NCBI GenBank assembly: GCA_020847045.1
Contig: JADLCT010000086.1
Span: forward strand, 1-57,190
Direction: 5' to 3'
From: Bryobacterales bacterium
Lineage (GTDB): Bacteria; Acidobacteriota; Terriglobia; Bryobacterales; Bryobacteraceae
DNA: 57,190 nucleotides
How positions within the stretch are numbered: the first letter of the stretch is position 1; every line of letters starts with the position of its first letter. Under the pieces are notes generated by a model. It did not search any database, had not been told where the DNA came from, and saw only the letters and a list, made by a program, of their open reading frames with translations. Both the position numbers and the translations under genes were made by a program. Below are positions 24,865-33,419 of the stretch, piece after piece.

Positions 24865-26241
24865 ATGTTCGATACCCTCTCGGAAAAACTCCAGCGCGTC
24901 TTTAAGAACCTGCGCGGAGAAGGCAAGCTGACGCCGGAAAATATGGAGGCCGCGCTGCGCGAGATCCGCGTGGCGCTACTCGAAGCCGACGTCCATTTCA
25001 AGGTCGTCAAGCAGCTCATTGAGAGCATCAAGCAGAAGGCGATGGGCCAAGAGGTGCTGTCCTCGCTCACGCCCGGCCAGCAGGTGATCAAGATTGTCCG
25101 CGACGAGCTGGTGGAGATTCTGGGCAAGCACCAGTCACGGCTGCGCACGGCCAATGAGCCGCCCACCGTGGTCATGATCGTCGGCTTGCAGGGATCGGGC
25201 AAAACCACTTCGACGGCCAAGCTGGCCCGCTTCCTGTTCCGGTCGAGCCACGCGCCTCTGCTTGTGTCGGTGGACGTCTACCGCCCGGCCGCGCGCGACC
25301 AGTTGAAGATTCTCGCCCGCGACCTGAAGCTTCCCATTTACGAAGGCGAGCCCGGGAACAACTCACCGCTGGAACTGGCCAAAGGCGCGCGCCGCGAAGC
25401 CTTGCAAACCGGCAAGGACTTCGTGCTGGTGGACACGGCCGGCCGCCTGCACATCGACGAGGATCTGATGGTGGAGTTGCAGACGTTGAAAGAGGCGCTG
25501 AATCCCACCGAAATTCTGTTCGTCGCCGACGCCATGACGGGCCAGGACGCCGTACGCTCGGCCGAGGAGTTTCACAAGCGTCTGGGAATCACAGGCATTG
25601 TGCTGACGAAGATGGACGGCGACGCCAGGGGCGGCGCGGCGCTCTCCATCCGCCAGGTGACGGGGCAGCCTCTGAAGTTCGTCGGCGTGGGAGAAAAGGC
25701 CGACGCCCTGGAGGCCTTCCATCCCGAGCGCGTCGCCTCGCGCATCCTGGGCATGGGCGACGTGTTGTCGCTGATCGAAAAAGTGCAGGAGCAGGTGGAC
25801 ACCAAGAACGCCGAGGAGATGCAACGCAAGCTCCTCGAGGATGAGTTCACGCTGGCCGATTTTCGCGATCAAATGAAGCAGTTGAGCAAACTGGGTCCGC
25901 TCGAATCGCTGATCGGCATGATGCCCAACATTGGACCCATGAAGCAGTTGAAGGACGTGAAGGTGGATCCGAAGGAGATGACGCGCGTGATCGCCATCAT
26001 CGACTCGATGACGCCGCACGAGCGCTCCAATCACATGGTGATCAACGGTCCGCGCCGCCGCCGCATCGCCAAGGGCGCCGGCGCCACCGTGCAGGAAGTG
26101 AATAATCTGCTAAAGCAATACGCCCAGGCCAGGAAGATGATGAAGAGCTTCACGGGCGGCCTGGGGAAGGGTTTCCTGGGCAAACGCCTGGGCAAAATGA
26201 AGATGCCGGACCTGGAGAGCTTCCTGAAGGGCGGCTTATAG
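24865..26241 (+). CDS. ffh: Signal recognition particle protein Ffh
   Basis: 458 residues. GTPase that binds signal peptides and 4.5S RNA and hands ribosomes to FtsY. Seen: N-terminal helical N domain with A-L-L-E-A-D-V-H-F, G1 V-G-L-Q-G-S-G-K-T-T-S-T-A-K-L-A, G2 D-V-Y-R-P-A-A, G3 D-T-A-G-R-L, G4 T-K-M-D-G-D-A-R-G-G, and a Met-rich M domain with R-R-R-R-I-A-K-G-A-G and a basic G-K-R-L-G-K-M tail. First gene of the conserved block ffh-rpsP-khpA-rimM-trmD. TACAAT at 24850-24855 ends 9 nt before the ATG. Confidence 0.98.
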   Translation: MFDTLSEKLQRVFKNLRGEGKLTPENMEAALREIRVALLEADVHFKVVKQLIESIKQKAMGQEVLSSLTPGQQVIKIVRDELVEILGKHQSRLRTANEPPTVVMIVGLQGSGKTTSTAKLARFLFRSSHAPLLVSVDVYRPAARDQLKILARDLKLPIYEGEPGNNSPLELAKGARREALQTGKDFVLVDTAGRLHIDEDLMVELQTLKEALNPTEILFVADAMTGQDAVRSAEEFHKRLGITGIVLTKMDGDARGGAALSIRQVTGQPLKFVGVGEKADALEAFHPERVASRILGMGDVLSLIEKVQEQVDTKNAEEMQRKLLEDEFTLADFRDQMKQLSKLGPLESLIGMMPNIGPMKQLKDVKVDPKEMTRVIAIIDSMTPHERSNHMVINGPRRRRIAKGAGATVQEVNNLLKQYAQARKMMKSFTGGLGKGFLGKRLGKMKMPDLESFLKGGL

Positions 26242-26309
26242 AACGGCCCCAAAGATGCGCGGACGCCTGGTCTTCGCTATAGTAATATCTGAGGAGATTT
26301 GCGACTGTA

Positions 26310-26561
26310 ATGTTGAAGATTCGTCTGGCCCGCATCGGCGCGAAGAAGAAGCCGTCCTATCGTGTGGTCGTGATTGAGGATTGGCGCGCTCGCAACAGCC
26401 GCTGCTTGGAAATTGTCGGCCAGTACAACCCTGTCGTCAACCCCGCTGAAGTGAAGTTGAACCACGAGCGTATCGATCACTGGATCGGCAAGGGCGCCCA
26501 GCCCACCGACATCGTGAAGCGTCTCATCAAGTCCAACCCCGCCGTTCCGGCAACTGTTTGA
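26310..26561 (+). CDS. rpsP: 30S ribosomal protein S16
   Basis: 83 residues, the normal length. Starts M-L-K-I-R-L-A-R-I-G-A-K-K-K-P-S-Y-R-V-V-V and continues with the conserved G-Q-Y-N-P and H-W-I-G-K-G-A-Q-P-T blocks. Binds 16S rRNA in 30S assembly. Part of the ffh to trmD block; a GAGGAG lies some 15 nt before the ATG. Confidence 0.98.
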   Translation: MLKIRLARIGAKKKPSYRVVVIEDWRARNSRCLEIVGQYNPVVNPAEVKLNHERIDHWIGKGAQPTDIVKRLIKSNPAVPATV

Positions 26562-26674
26562 TCCAGCTCCAGAAAAGTTAATCTTGACTGGGTGTAAATT
26601 CGACGGGCCCGGTTTGCCCATCTCAGGCAACGCCTGGGAAGCGGTGCTATTCTTTCCTGTGAGGTGAGGCTGTA

Positions 26675-26920
26675 ATGGACGGGATGTCTGTGCGAGCACT
26701 TGTTGAAGAAATAGCGAAAGCCCTGGTTGACATCCCCGAGAATGTCAGCGTCCGTGAAGTGGAAGGCGAGCAGGTTACCGTGCTCGAACTTCGCGTCGAC
26801 CCCAGTGACCTCGGGAAAGTCATCGGCAAGCAGGGACGCACCGCGCGCAGCGTCCGAACACTACTGGGCGCGGCCGGAATGAAACTGAACCGGCGGTTTA
26901 CCCTGGAAATTCTTGAGTAA
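26675..26920 (+). CDS. khpA: KH-domain RNA-binding protein KhpA
   Basis: 81 residues. A single KH domain with the G-x-x-G loop in [13 protein letters not shown], preceded by [10 protein letters not shown]. KhpA/YlqC proteins bind RNA, often with KhpB, and affect cell division and translation. The gene sits between rpsP and rimM as in many bacteria. Its stop codon overlaps the rimM start by 8 nt. Confidence 0.95.
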   Translation: MDGMSVRALVEEIAKALVDIPENVSVREVEGEQVTVLELRVDPSDLGKVIGKQGRTARSVRTLLGAAGMKLNRRFTLEILE

Positions 26921-27437
26921 GCCGCAACCTCCTCGCATCCTGCTGGGCACGGTGGTGCGCGGAAGGGGTTTGCGCGGAGAAATGGTGTTGGAGCAGCAAG
27001 CCGGGCGGAGTTACACGCCTGGCATTCCCGTCTACGCCGGAGACGCCGTTTACCATCTGCGATCGCTGCGTCCTTATCAGGACCGCTCTCTGCTCACCGT
27101 CGAGGAAGTCACCACGGTGGAAGCCGCGGAGGCTCTGCGTGGCGCTCCAGTTTCCGTGGATCGCGCCAGTGTGAAGCTCGAACCGGGCGAATATCTGTTG
27201 CAGGATCTCATTGGCTGCGATGTCGTGGATGACGCCACGGGCCGCCTGCTCGGTGAAGTCACCGAATGGCGGGAAGGCCCCGGCCAGACGCTTCTCGAAG
27301 TGAGTGCCCCGTCCGGCGATCCGCTTCTCATCCCATTCGTGCCCGCCCTGTGCCACACCGTGCTGCCCGCTGAGCGGATCATTCGTGTCACACTGCCGGA
27401 AGGTCTCGAAACCTTGAACCGCCGCGGCGACGCATGA
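26913..27437 (+). CDS. rimM: Ribosome maturation factor RimM
   Basis: 174 residues from a TTG start at 26913 that overlaps the end of khpA. Assists processing and assembly of the 30S head, with S19. Seen: N-terminal beta-barrel with [12 protein letters not shown] and a C-terminal PRC-barrel with [10 protein letters not shown] and L-L-I-P-F-V-P. The stop overlaps the trmD start (ATGA), so the genes are coupled. TTG is an uncommon start, but no ATG or GTG is available nearby in frame. Confidence 0.95.
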   Translation: MSKPQPPRILLGTVVRGRGLRGEMVLEQQAGRSYTPGIPVYAGDAVYHLRSLRPYQDRSLLTVEEVTTVEAAEALRGAPVSVDRASVKLEPGEYLLQDLIGCDVVDDATGRLLGEVTEWREGPGQTLLEVSAPSGDPLLIPFVPALCHTVLPAERIIRVTLPEGLETLNRRGDA

Positions 27438-28129
27438 CCTTCCATCTGCTCACCATCTTTCCGGACTTCTTCACGGGCATCCTGAACCATGGCGTCGTCA
27501 GCAGGGCCATCGAATCCGGCCTGATTGAAACGCGCGTGCACAACCTCCGCGACTGGACGCACGACCGCCACAAGACCGTCGATGACCGTCCCTTCGGCGG
27601 CGGCGAAGGCATGCTCATGAAGTGCGAGCCTCTGTTCGACGCCGTCGAGTCCATTCTGCCCGAGCGTGGTCCGCGCACCCGTGTTCTGCTGTTGAGCGCC
27701 ATGGGACGGCGCTTCGATCAGCAGGCCGCGCGCAGCCTGTCCTCGTGCGAGCAGATCGTCCTGCTGTGCGGCCGCTACGAGGGCGTCGATGAGCGCGTGG
27801 CCGAGCACCTGGCCGACGAGGAGTTCTCCATCGGCGACTATGTGCTCAGCGGTGGCGAGTTGGGCGCCGCCGTCATACTCGATGCCGTCGCGCGACTCGT
27901 GCCGGGCGTGGTGGGCAACGAGGCTTCCACGGAGAACGAGAGCTTCAATCGCGACACCGATGACGGTGGACGCCTGCTGGACTGCCCGCAGTACACGCGC
28001 CCGGCCGAGTTCCGGGGATGGCCCGTGCCCGAGACGCTGTTAAGCGGCAACCACGCCGCCATTGAGAGGTGGCGGCGTGAAGCCGCTCTCGAAAAAACCC
28101 GCCGCATGAGGCCCGATCTTCTACCTTGA
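27434..28129 (+). CDS. trmD: tRNA (guanine-N1-)-methyltransferase TrmD
   Basis: 231 residues. Methylates G37 of tRNAs with S-adenosylmethionine (EC 2.1.1.228), preventing frameshifts. Seen: [23 protein letters not shown], the SAM-binding trefoil knot [11 protein letters not shown], and [11 protein letters not shown] with the general-base Asp region. Last gene of the ffh block; rplS, its usual follower, is absent here and an exported lactonase comes next instead. Confidence 0.98.
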   Translation: MTFHLLTIFPDFFTGILNHGVVSRAIESGLIETRVHNLRDWTHDRHKTVDDRPFGGGEGMLMKCEPLFDAVESILPERGPRTRVLLLSAMGRRFDQQAARSLSSCEQIVLLCGRYEGVDERVAEHLADEEFSIGDYVLSGGELGAAVILDAVARLVPGVVGNEASTENESFNRDTDDGGRLLDCPQYTRPAEFRGWPVPETLLSGNHAAIERWRREAALEKTRRMRPDLLP

Positions 28130-28144
28130 TATACTGCCTGGGCT

Positions 28145-29320
28145 ATGTTCCCACGGCGCGCTTTCTTTTCTCTATCACTCCTCCTGCTGGCGGCTCTCCC
28201 TTCGGCCGCGCAGTCTTCGCTCGTCTATATCGGCACCTACACGGCCCGCGCGGGAGGCGCCACCAAGGACCCCACCAGCAAGGGCATCTATGTGGCCCAC
28301 TTCGATCACGCCACCGGCAAGCTTTCCACGCCCGAGCTTGCCGCCGAAACCACCAACCCCAGCTTCGTCGCCATCCATCCCAACGGCAAGTATCTCTACG
28401 CGGTGGGAGAAATGTATGGCGGTGGCGGCCGTCCCGGCGGCACAGTCACGTCGTTCAGCATCGATCCCTCGACGGGCAAGCTGACGCAACTGAACCAGGT
28501 GGGCTCCGAAGGGGGCGGACCGTGCTTTGTCACCATCGACAAGACCGGCAAGTGGGCCCTGGTGGCCAACTACGGCACCGGATCGGTGGCCAGCATCGCC
28601 GTGGGTCCGGATGGTAAATTGGGCGCGGCGGCCAGCGTGATTCAACATAAGGGCGCCGGAACCGACCCGGCCCGCCAGAAGGGTCCACACGCTCATTCGA
28701 TCAATCTCGACGCGCGGAACCGCTTCGCCGTCGCCGCCGACCTTGGCCTGGACCGCCTCTTCATCTACAAGTTCGACGCCAAAACGGGCAAGCTCAGCCA
28801 TCATGGCGAGTTTCACACCAAGCCCGGCTCCGGCCCGCGCCACTTCAGTTTCCACCCTTCCGGCAAGTTCGCGTTCGTCATCAATGAAATGGCCATGACG
28901 CTCACCTCCATGTTCTGGGACGGCAACGCGGGCAAACTGGTGGAGATCGAAACGCTGCCCACCATTCCGGGCGCTGTCGAAAAGGGCATGTCCACGGCCG
29001 AGGTGCTGGCCCATCCTTCCGGCAACTTCGTGTACGGCTCCAACCGCGGCCACGACACCATCGCCGTATTTAATGTCGATAAGCGCGGACGCCTGGCCCG
29101 CACGGCCAACGAGCCCACGCAAGGGAAGACGCCCCGCAACTTCGGCATCTCGCCCGACGGTAAATGGCTGATCGCCGCCAATCAGAACTCCGACTCCCTG
29201 GTTGTCTTCCAGATCGACGAGGCCACAGGCGTGCTGACGCCCACGGGCCAGAAACTGGAGGTCGCCATGCCGGTGTGCGTCCGCTTCCGCACAGAGACCA
29301 AGGGCGGAATCTTCAAATAG
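28145..29320 (+). CDS. Exported lactonase-family beta-propeller (6-phosphogluconolactonase-like)
   Basis: 391 residues with a signal peptide at about 1-23 (S-L-L-L-L-A-A-L-P-S-A-A-Q). Seven-bladed propeller of the YbhE/Pgl type: I-G-T-Y-T near the start, P-S-F-V-A-I-H-P-N-G-K-Y-L-Y-A-V, G-P-R-H-F-S-F-H-P-S-G-K and P-R-N-F-G-I-S-P-D-G-K, each a blade. Cytosolic members hydrolyse 6-phosphogluconolactone; an exported member more likely acts on an unphosphorylated sugar lactone (inference). TATACT at 28130-28135, inside the end of trmD, ends 9 nt before the ATG, so it may have its own promoter. Confidence 0.88.
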   Translation: MFPRRAFFSLSLLLLAALPSAAQSSLVYIGTYTARAGGATKDPTSKGIYVAHFDHATGKLSTPELAAETTNPSFVAIHPNGKYLYAVGEMYGGGGRPGGTVTSFSIDPSTGKLTQLNQVGSEGGGPCFVTIDKTGKWALVANYGTGSVASIAVGPDGKLGAAASVIQHKGAGTDPARQKGPHAHSINLDARNRFAVAADLGLDRLFIYKFDAKTGKLSHHGEFHTKPGSGPRHFSFHPSGKFAFVINEMAMTLTSMFWDGNAGKLVEIETLPTIPGAVEKGMSTAEVLAHPSGNFVYGSNRGHDTIAVFNVDKRGRLARTANEPTQGKTPRNFGISPDGKWLIAANQNSDSLVVFQIDEATGVLTPTGQKLEVAMPVCVRFRTETKGGIFK

Positions 29321-29421
29321 GAGCGAGCCACTGCGCCGGCCGCTGGAAGCGATAAACTGGTCCTGATCCACACGAGCGGCGCCGCACCCCTCCCTGGGCC
29401 GCTTCCAGAAAGGATGGACCG

Positions 29422-30810
29422 ATGTCGAATCAAGACCCTCATGTGAACCGGAGAGGATTTCTGCGCTCGGCCGGCGGCGGAGCCGCACTGGCCGCCGCCC
29501 TGCCCCTGGCCTCCCGCGCCGCCAGCAAGCCCGCCGCGGGCCGCGTGCTCGGCGCCAACGACCGCATCAACGTCGCCATCATCGGCAGCGGAGGACGCGG
29601 CAGCTATGTCGGCCGTGAATTCGCCAAGGCCGGATCCACGACGCACAACGCGCGGATCGCCGCCGTGTGCGACGTCTATCAGAAGCGCGTCACCGCCAAC
29701 AAAGAACTGCACAAGTGCGACGGCACGCTGGACTACCGCGAGATTCTGAACCGCTCCGACATTGACGCCGTCATCGTCGCCACGCCCGACCACTGGCACG
29801 CTCCCATCGCCTTGGCGGCCATGGACAAGGGCAAGGACGTCTACCTCGAAAAGCCCATGTGCCACACCGTCGACGAGGTGAAAGCCCTCATCGACACGGT
29901 GAAGGAAACCAAGCGCATCGTGCAGGTCGGCTCGCAAACCACCTCAGGCGACCAGTGGCACCAGGCCAAGCGGCTGATCGGCGAGGGCATGCTCGGCAAG
30001 ATGATCCTGTCGCAGGGCTCCTACCACCGCAACTCCATCGAAGGCGAGTGGAACTGGACCATCGACAAGGAAGCCGGCCCGGACGGCAAAGGCGAAAACT
30101 ACATCGACTGGAAGATGTGGATCGGTAACGCGCCCAAGCGCGACTGGGTACGCGACCTCGGCGCGGACCGTTTCTTCCGCTTCCGCAAGTATTGGGACTA
30201 CTCCGGCGGCATCGCCACCGACCTTTTCTTCCACGTCGTCGCTCCAATGAATATCTGCTGGGGCGAGGCGCAGTTCCCGCACAAGGTAATGGCCGGCGGC
30301 GGCATCTACGTCTTCGACAAACTGCCCGAGGACAATTCGAAGTCCGACCGCGAGGTGCCCGACACGTTCCACCTCATCGGCGAATACGAAAAGGGCCACT
30401 CGCTGGTGCTGAGCTCCTCGATGGCCAATTCGCAGCACATCCCCGGGCTCATCCGCGGCCACGGCGCCACGCTCACCATGGTCGAGCATGGCCGCTTCGA
30501 GGGCTTCGCACCCTACATCACGCTGAAGGCCGAAACGCGCGGCGACAAGTGGATCGTGCCCGAGTTGAAGGATAAGTTCCAGGGCCAGAACGAAATCAAG
30601 GTGCAGGTGAAGGAAACCAACACCATGCAGACGCACGTGGGCAATTTCCTGGATTGCATGCGCTCGCGCCAGAAACCCACGCTCGACGTGGAAACGGCCG
30701 GCCGCGCGCAGGTGCTGATCACGATGGCGGTGCAAAGCTACCGGGAAGGACGCATCCTGTACTTTGACCGGGAGAAGTTCAAGATCGTGCCCAAGGCGCC
30801 GCGCGCCTGA
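29422..30810 (+). CDS. Tat-exported Gfo/Idh/MocA family oxidoreductase
   Basis: 462 residues. Twin-arginine signal N-R-R-G-F-L-R followed by an Ala-rich stretch. Rossmann fold [20 protein letters not shown], and the intact L-E-K-P-M motif with the catalytic Lys (compare the altered gene at 1987). C-terminal alpha/beta domain with [10 protein letters not shown]. It probably oxidises or epimerises a sugar derivative with NAD(P)-type cofactor carried through the Tat system. AAAGGA precedes the ATG. It stands alone, followed by a strong terminator at 30853. Confidence 0.92.
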   Translation: MSNQDPHVNRRGFLRSAGGGAALAAALPLASRAASKPAAGRVLGANDRINVAIIGSGGRGSYVGREFAKAGSTTHNARIAAVCDVYQKRVTANKELHKCDGTLDYREILNRSDIDAVIVATPDHWHAPIALAAMDKGKDVYLEKPMCHTVDEVKALIDTVKETKRIVQVGSQTTSGDQWHQAKRLIGEGMLGKMILSQGSYHRNSIEGEWNWTIDKEAGPDGKGENYIDWKMWIGNAPKRDWVRDLGADRFFRFRKYWDYSGGIATDLFFHVVAPMNICWGEAQFPHKVMAGGGIYVFDKLPEDNSKSDREVPDTFHLIGEYEKGHSLVLSSSMANSQHIPGLIRGHGATLTMVEHGRFEGFAPYITLKAETRGDKWIVPELKDKFQGQNEIKVQVKETNTMQTHVGNFLDCMRSRQKPTLDVETAGRAQVLITMAVQSYREGRILYFDREKFKIVPKAPRA

Positions 30811-30852
30811 CGGCGGCGGCTTCCCTTCCCTCACTTTCCGGGTTTCACACGG

Positions 30853-30887
30853 CGGGCGGGCCCACACGGGTCCGCCCGTTTTGTTTG
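30853..30887 (+). terminator. Rho-independent terminator after the Gfo/Idh gene
   Basis: CGGGCGGGCCC (30853-30863), loop ACAC, GGGTCCGCCCG (30868-30878), an 11-bp stem with one G-T pair, followed by TTTTGTTTG. Confidence 0.9.
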
Positions 30888-30929
30888 TGAGCCGGATTCC
30901 CCACCCCGCCGCGCCCGGTTGCATCTTTT

Positions 30930-30956
30930 CTTGATTTCAAGCATCTTGATATCAAG
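30930..30956 (+). promoter_or_regulatory. Two palindromic operators upstream of marR-pirin
   Basis: CTTGATTTCAAG (30930-30941, one central mismatch) and CTTGATATCAAG (30945-30956, perfect 12-bp palindrome), centres 15 bp apart, ending 3 nt before the MarR start codon. They resemble the boxes of MhqR-type MarR regulators (TATCTTGAATTCAAGATA, from memory), so autorepression is likely. Confidence 0.65.
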
Positions 30957-30959
30957 AGA

Positions 30960-31445
30960 ATGGAAACGCGAACCGGTCCCAGCCCCCATGACGCCCCCGG
31001 CGCCCGCCTCTGGCTGCTCCTTTGGAAGGCCTCGCACGCCATGGAAGCAGTGGCGCGCGCCAGCGTCGATTCGCTCGGGCTGTGTCTGAGCGATTTCGCC
31101 GTACTGGAGTCGCTGCTGCACAAGGGGCCGCTGCCGGTGAACGAAATCGGCCGGAAGGTGATGCTCACCAGCGGGTCCATCACGACGGCCGTGGACCGTC
31201 TGGCCCGGAGAGGCTGGGTGGAGCGCCGCGCCAGCGAGGCCGACCGGCGTTCCCGTGTGGTCCATCTCACGCCCCGGGGCCGGGCGCTCATCCGGCGGCT
31301 GTTTGTTCAGCATGAGCGCCACCTGCGGCAGGCGGCCTCCGCGCTGACGCCCTCCGAAATGAAGGCGCTCACCGGCGGGCTTCGCAAGCTCGGCCTGGCC
31401 GCCGAAACGGTATCGAAAACGATGAAAGAGAGGAAAATGGAATGA
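30960..31445 (+). CDS. MarR-family transcriptional regulator
   Basis: 161 residues. Winged-helix core: L-S-D-F-A-V-L-E-S-L, V-N-E-I-G-R-K-V-M-L-T-S-G-S-I-T-T-A-V-D-R-L (recognition helix), and the wing R-R-A-S-E-A-D-R-R-S-R-V-V-H-L-T. Dimerising helices at both ends. It overlaps the pirin gene by 4 nt (ATGA), and two palindromes lie just before its start; by analogy with MhqR it probably represses itself and pirin in answer to a quinone or other electrophile. A Cys at L-C-L-S-D could be a sensor. The signal is inferred. Confidence 0.92.
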   Translation: METRTGPSPHDAPGARLWLLLWKASHAMEAVARASVDSLGLCLSDFAVLESLLHKGPLPVNEIGRKVMLTSGSITTAVDRLARRGWVERRASEADRRSRVVHLTPRGRALIRRLFVQHERHLRQAASALTPSEMKALTGGLRKLGLAAETVSKTMKERKME

Positions 31446-32311
31446 ATACGCAGAAGACAGTGGTGAGTGTGCATGAGACCGGTTCGCGCCATTGGGTGGG
31501 CGACGGTTTCCCGGTACGGAACCTGTTCCCGTCCAACGGCGTAGGCAACGAGGTCAGCCCGTTCCTGATGCTCGACTACGCGGGTCCGGCGGCCTTCGAG
31601 CCTTCGGACAAGCCCCGCGGAGTGGAGGAACATCCGCACCGCGGTTTTGAAACGGTCACCATCGCCTACCAGGGTTCGGTGGATCACCGCGATTCGGCCG
31701 GCAATGCAGGTACCATCGAACCGGGCGACGTGCAGTGGATGACGGCGGCTTCCGGCGTCGTGCACGAGGAGATGCACGGGCGTGAGTTCACGCGCCAGGG
31801 TGGCGTGTTCGAGATGGTGCAGCTCTGGGTGAACCTGCCGGCCAAGTACAAGATGTCCACGCCGAAGTACCAGAGCATCACCAAGGAGCAGATTCCCGCG
31901 GTGGCTCTGTCCGGCGGCGCCTCCGCGCGCGTCATTGCCGGCGAACTGAACGGCGTGCGCGGCCCGGCGTCGACCTTTACGCGGCTCCACGTTTGGGATC
32001 TGCGCTTGAACGCCGGCGCGAAAACCGCGTTGCCCCTGCCCGCCGGATGCAACACGGCCGTGGTTCTGCTGCGCGGCGGCGTCACCGTGGCGGGAACGGC
32101 GATGTATGGCGAAGCCAAGCTCGCGCTGCTCAGCCAGCAGGGCGAGGAGGTCCAAGTGCAAGCTTCGGCCGATTCGCTATTGCTGGTGCTCTCGGGCGAG
32201 CCCATCAACGAACCGGTGGCCAGCTATGGCCCGTTTGTGATGAACACGCGCGAGGAGATCCAGCAGGCCGTGCGTGACTATCACGCAGGCAAGATGGGGC
32301 GCTTGCACTGA
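31442..32311 (+). CDS. Pirin family protein (quercetinase-like)
   Basis: 289 residues, bicupin. The N-terminal cupin has the metal site H-P-H-R-G-F-E-T-V-T plus a later Val-Val-His-Glu-Glu-Met block, giving the 3-His-1-Glu pattern of pirins; then a pirin C-terminal cupin with Y-G-P-F-V-M-N-T-R-E-E-I. Bacterial pirins can act as quercetin 2,3-dioxygenases or as redox-sensing regulators. Coupled to the upstream MarR gene. A GC-rich hairpin at 32322-32340 separates it from fabD on the other strand. Confidence 0.95.
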   Translation: MNTQKTVVSVHETGSRHWVGDGFPVRNLFPSNGVGNEVSPFLMLDYAGPAAFEPSDKPRGVEEHPHRGFETVTIAYQGSVDHRDSAGNAGTIEPGDVQWMTAASGVVHEEMHGREFTRQGGVFEMVQLWVNLPAKYKMSTPKYQSITKEQIPAVALSGGASARVIAGELNGVRGPASTFTRLHVWDLRLNAGAKTALPLPAGCNTAVVLLRGGVTVAGTAMYGEAKLALLSQQGEEVQVQASADSLLLVLSGEPINEPVASYGPFVMNTREEIQQAVRDYHAGKMGRLH

Positions 32312-32321
32312 ACGCGGCGCA

Positions 32322-32340
32322 GGGGCGGCCACGCCGCCCC
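32322..32340. terminator. Shared hairpin between pirin and fabD
   Basis: GGGGCGGC-CAC-GCCGCCCC, a perfect 8-bp stem in the 41-nt gap between two convergent genes. No T tract on either side, so termination efficiency is unsure. Confidence 0.5.
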
Positions 32341-32352
32341 GCACCCCGCCAT

Positions 32353-33282
32353 CTAGTCGAAATCTTTCGCTTCGCCCCTCTTTGCCATCTCGATGGATGG
32401 CGCCGTCTGCTTCACCAGTCCGCTCAACACGGCTCCCGGCCCCACTTCCAAGCCCGAGGTCACGCCTTCAGCGGCCAGCAGTTGCATCGCCGCCACCCAC
32501 TGGACCGGATTCGGGATTTGCTCGATCAATCCTTGCCGCACCTCGGCGGCGGAGCGCACCGCCCGCGCCTGCCAGTTATTCACCAGAGGCACGGTGAGAT
32601 CATGAAATTCGACGGCCTCCAACTCGCCGCGCATCTTTGCTTGCGCCGGACGCATCAGGGCGCAATGAAACGGCGCGCTCACGGGTAGCGCGACAGCCCG
32701 TTTGGCCCCGGCCGCCTTGGCCAGTTCCATGGCTCTGGCGACGGCGCCCGCATGACCCGCGATCACCACCTGGTCCGGCGAATTCAGATTGGCCGCCGAC
32801 ACCACCTCTCCCTGCGAAGCCTCGCTTAGGATCGTGTCCAGCCTCCCCGCCGGCAGTTTCAACAAAGCCGCCATCGCCCCCACGCCCGGCGGCACGGCCT
32901 CCTGCATGTACCGTCCGCGCTTTCGCACCAGGCGCACGGCATCCTCAAACTCCAGACCGCCCGCCGCCACCACGGCCGAGTATTCGCCCAGGCTATGGCC
33001 GGCCACGAAACCGGCCGTCACGCCGCGCGACCGCAGCACGGCGTGCGCCGCCACGCTCACGGTCAGAATCGCCGGTTGGGTATTTTCGGTGAGTCGAAGC
33101 TCCTCTTCGGGCCCTTCGAAGCAGAGCTTGGACAGTGCGAATCCGAGCGCTGCATCGGCTCGGGCGAAGATTTCACGCGCCTCGGGAAACGTCTCGGCCA
33201 GCGACAAACCCATGCCGGCAAACTGGGATCCCTGACCCGGGAAAAGGAAGACAGAGTTGGACACCACACGACATTTTCGCAT
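32353..33282 (-). CDS. fabD: Malonyl CoA-acyl carrier protein transacylase
   Basis: 309 residues. Loads malonate onto acyl carrier protein for fatty acid synthesis (EC 2.3.1.39). Seen: F-L-F-P-G-Q-G-S-Q near the N-terminus, catalytic Ser in G-H-S-L-G-E-Y, the Arg in V-R-K-R-G-R-Y-M-Q, catalytic His in A-P-F-H-C-A-L-M, and the closing E-V-G-P-G. It is alone here, without fabH, fabG or acpP next to it. GGAG lies about 9 nt before ATG 33282; a GTG at residue 7 would be an alternative start. Confidence 0.96.
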   Translation of the reverse strand: MRKCRVVSNSVFLFPGQGSQFAGMGLSLAETFPEAREIFARADAALGFALSKLCFEGPEEELRLTENTQPAILTVSVAAHAVLRSRGVTAGFVAGHSLGEYSAVVAAGGLEFEDAVRLVRKRGRYMQEAVPPGVGAMAALLKLPAGRLDTILSEASQGEVVSAANLNSPDQVVIAGHAGAVARAMELAKAAGAKRAVALPVSAPFHCALMRPAQAKMRGELEAVEFHDLTVPLVNNWQARAVRSAAEVRQGLIEQIPNPVQWVAAMQLLAAEGVTSGLEVGPGAVLSGLVKQTAPSIEMAKRGEAKDFD

Positions 33283-33374
33283 GGGTCCGTGCTCCGTAAT
33301 TAAGGCAAGAATCGGCGAACACAGTCACGTTCAACGCCCGATTCATGCGGCCGGCGCACTGTCGCCGGGTAACC

Positions 33375-33401
33375 TTTACCCCGTCGAAAACCATCTATAC
33401 T
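33375..33401 (+). promoter_or_regulatory. Candidate promoter of the RND pump gene
   Basis: TTTACC (33375-33380), 15-bp gap, TATACT (33396-33401), then AAGGAG at 33408-33413 as ribosome binding site. Match by eye. Confidence 0.4.
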
Positions 33402-33419
33402 TGCCGTAAGGAGATCTCT

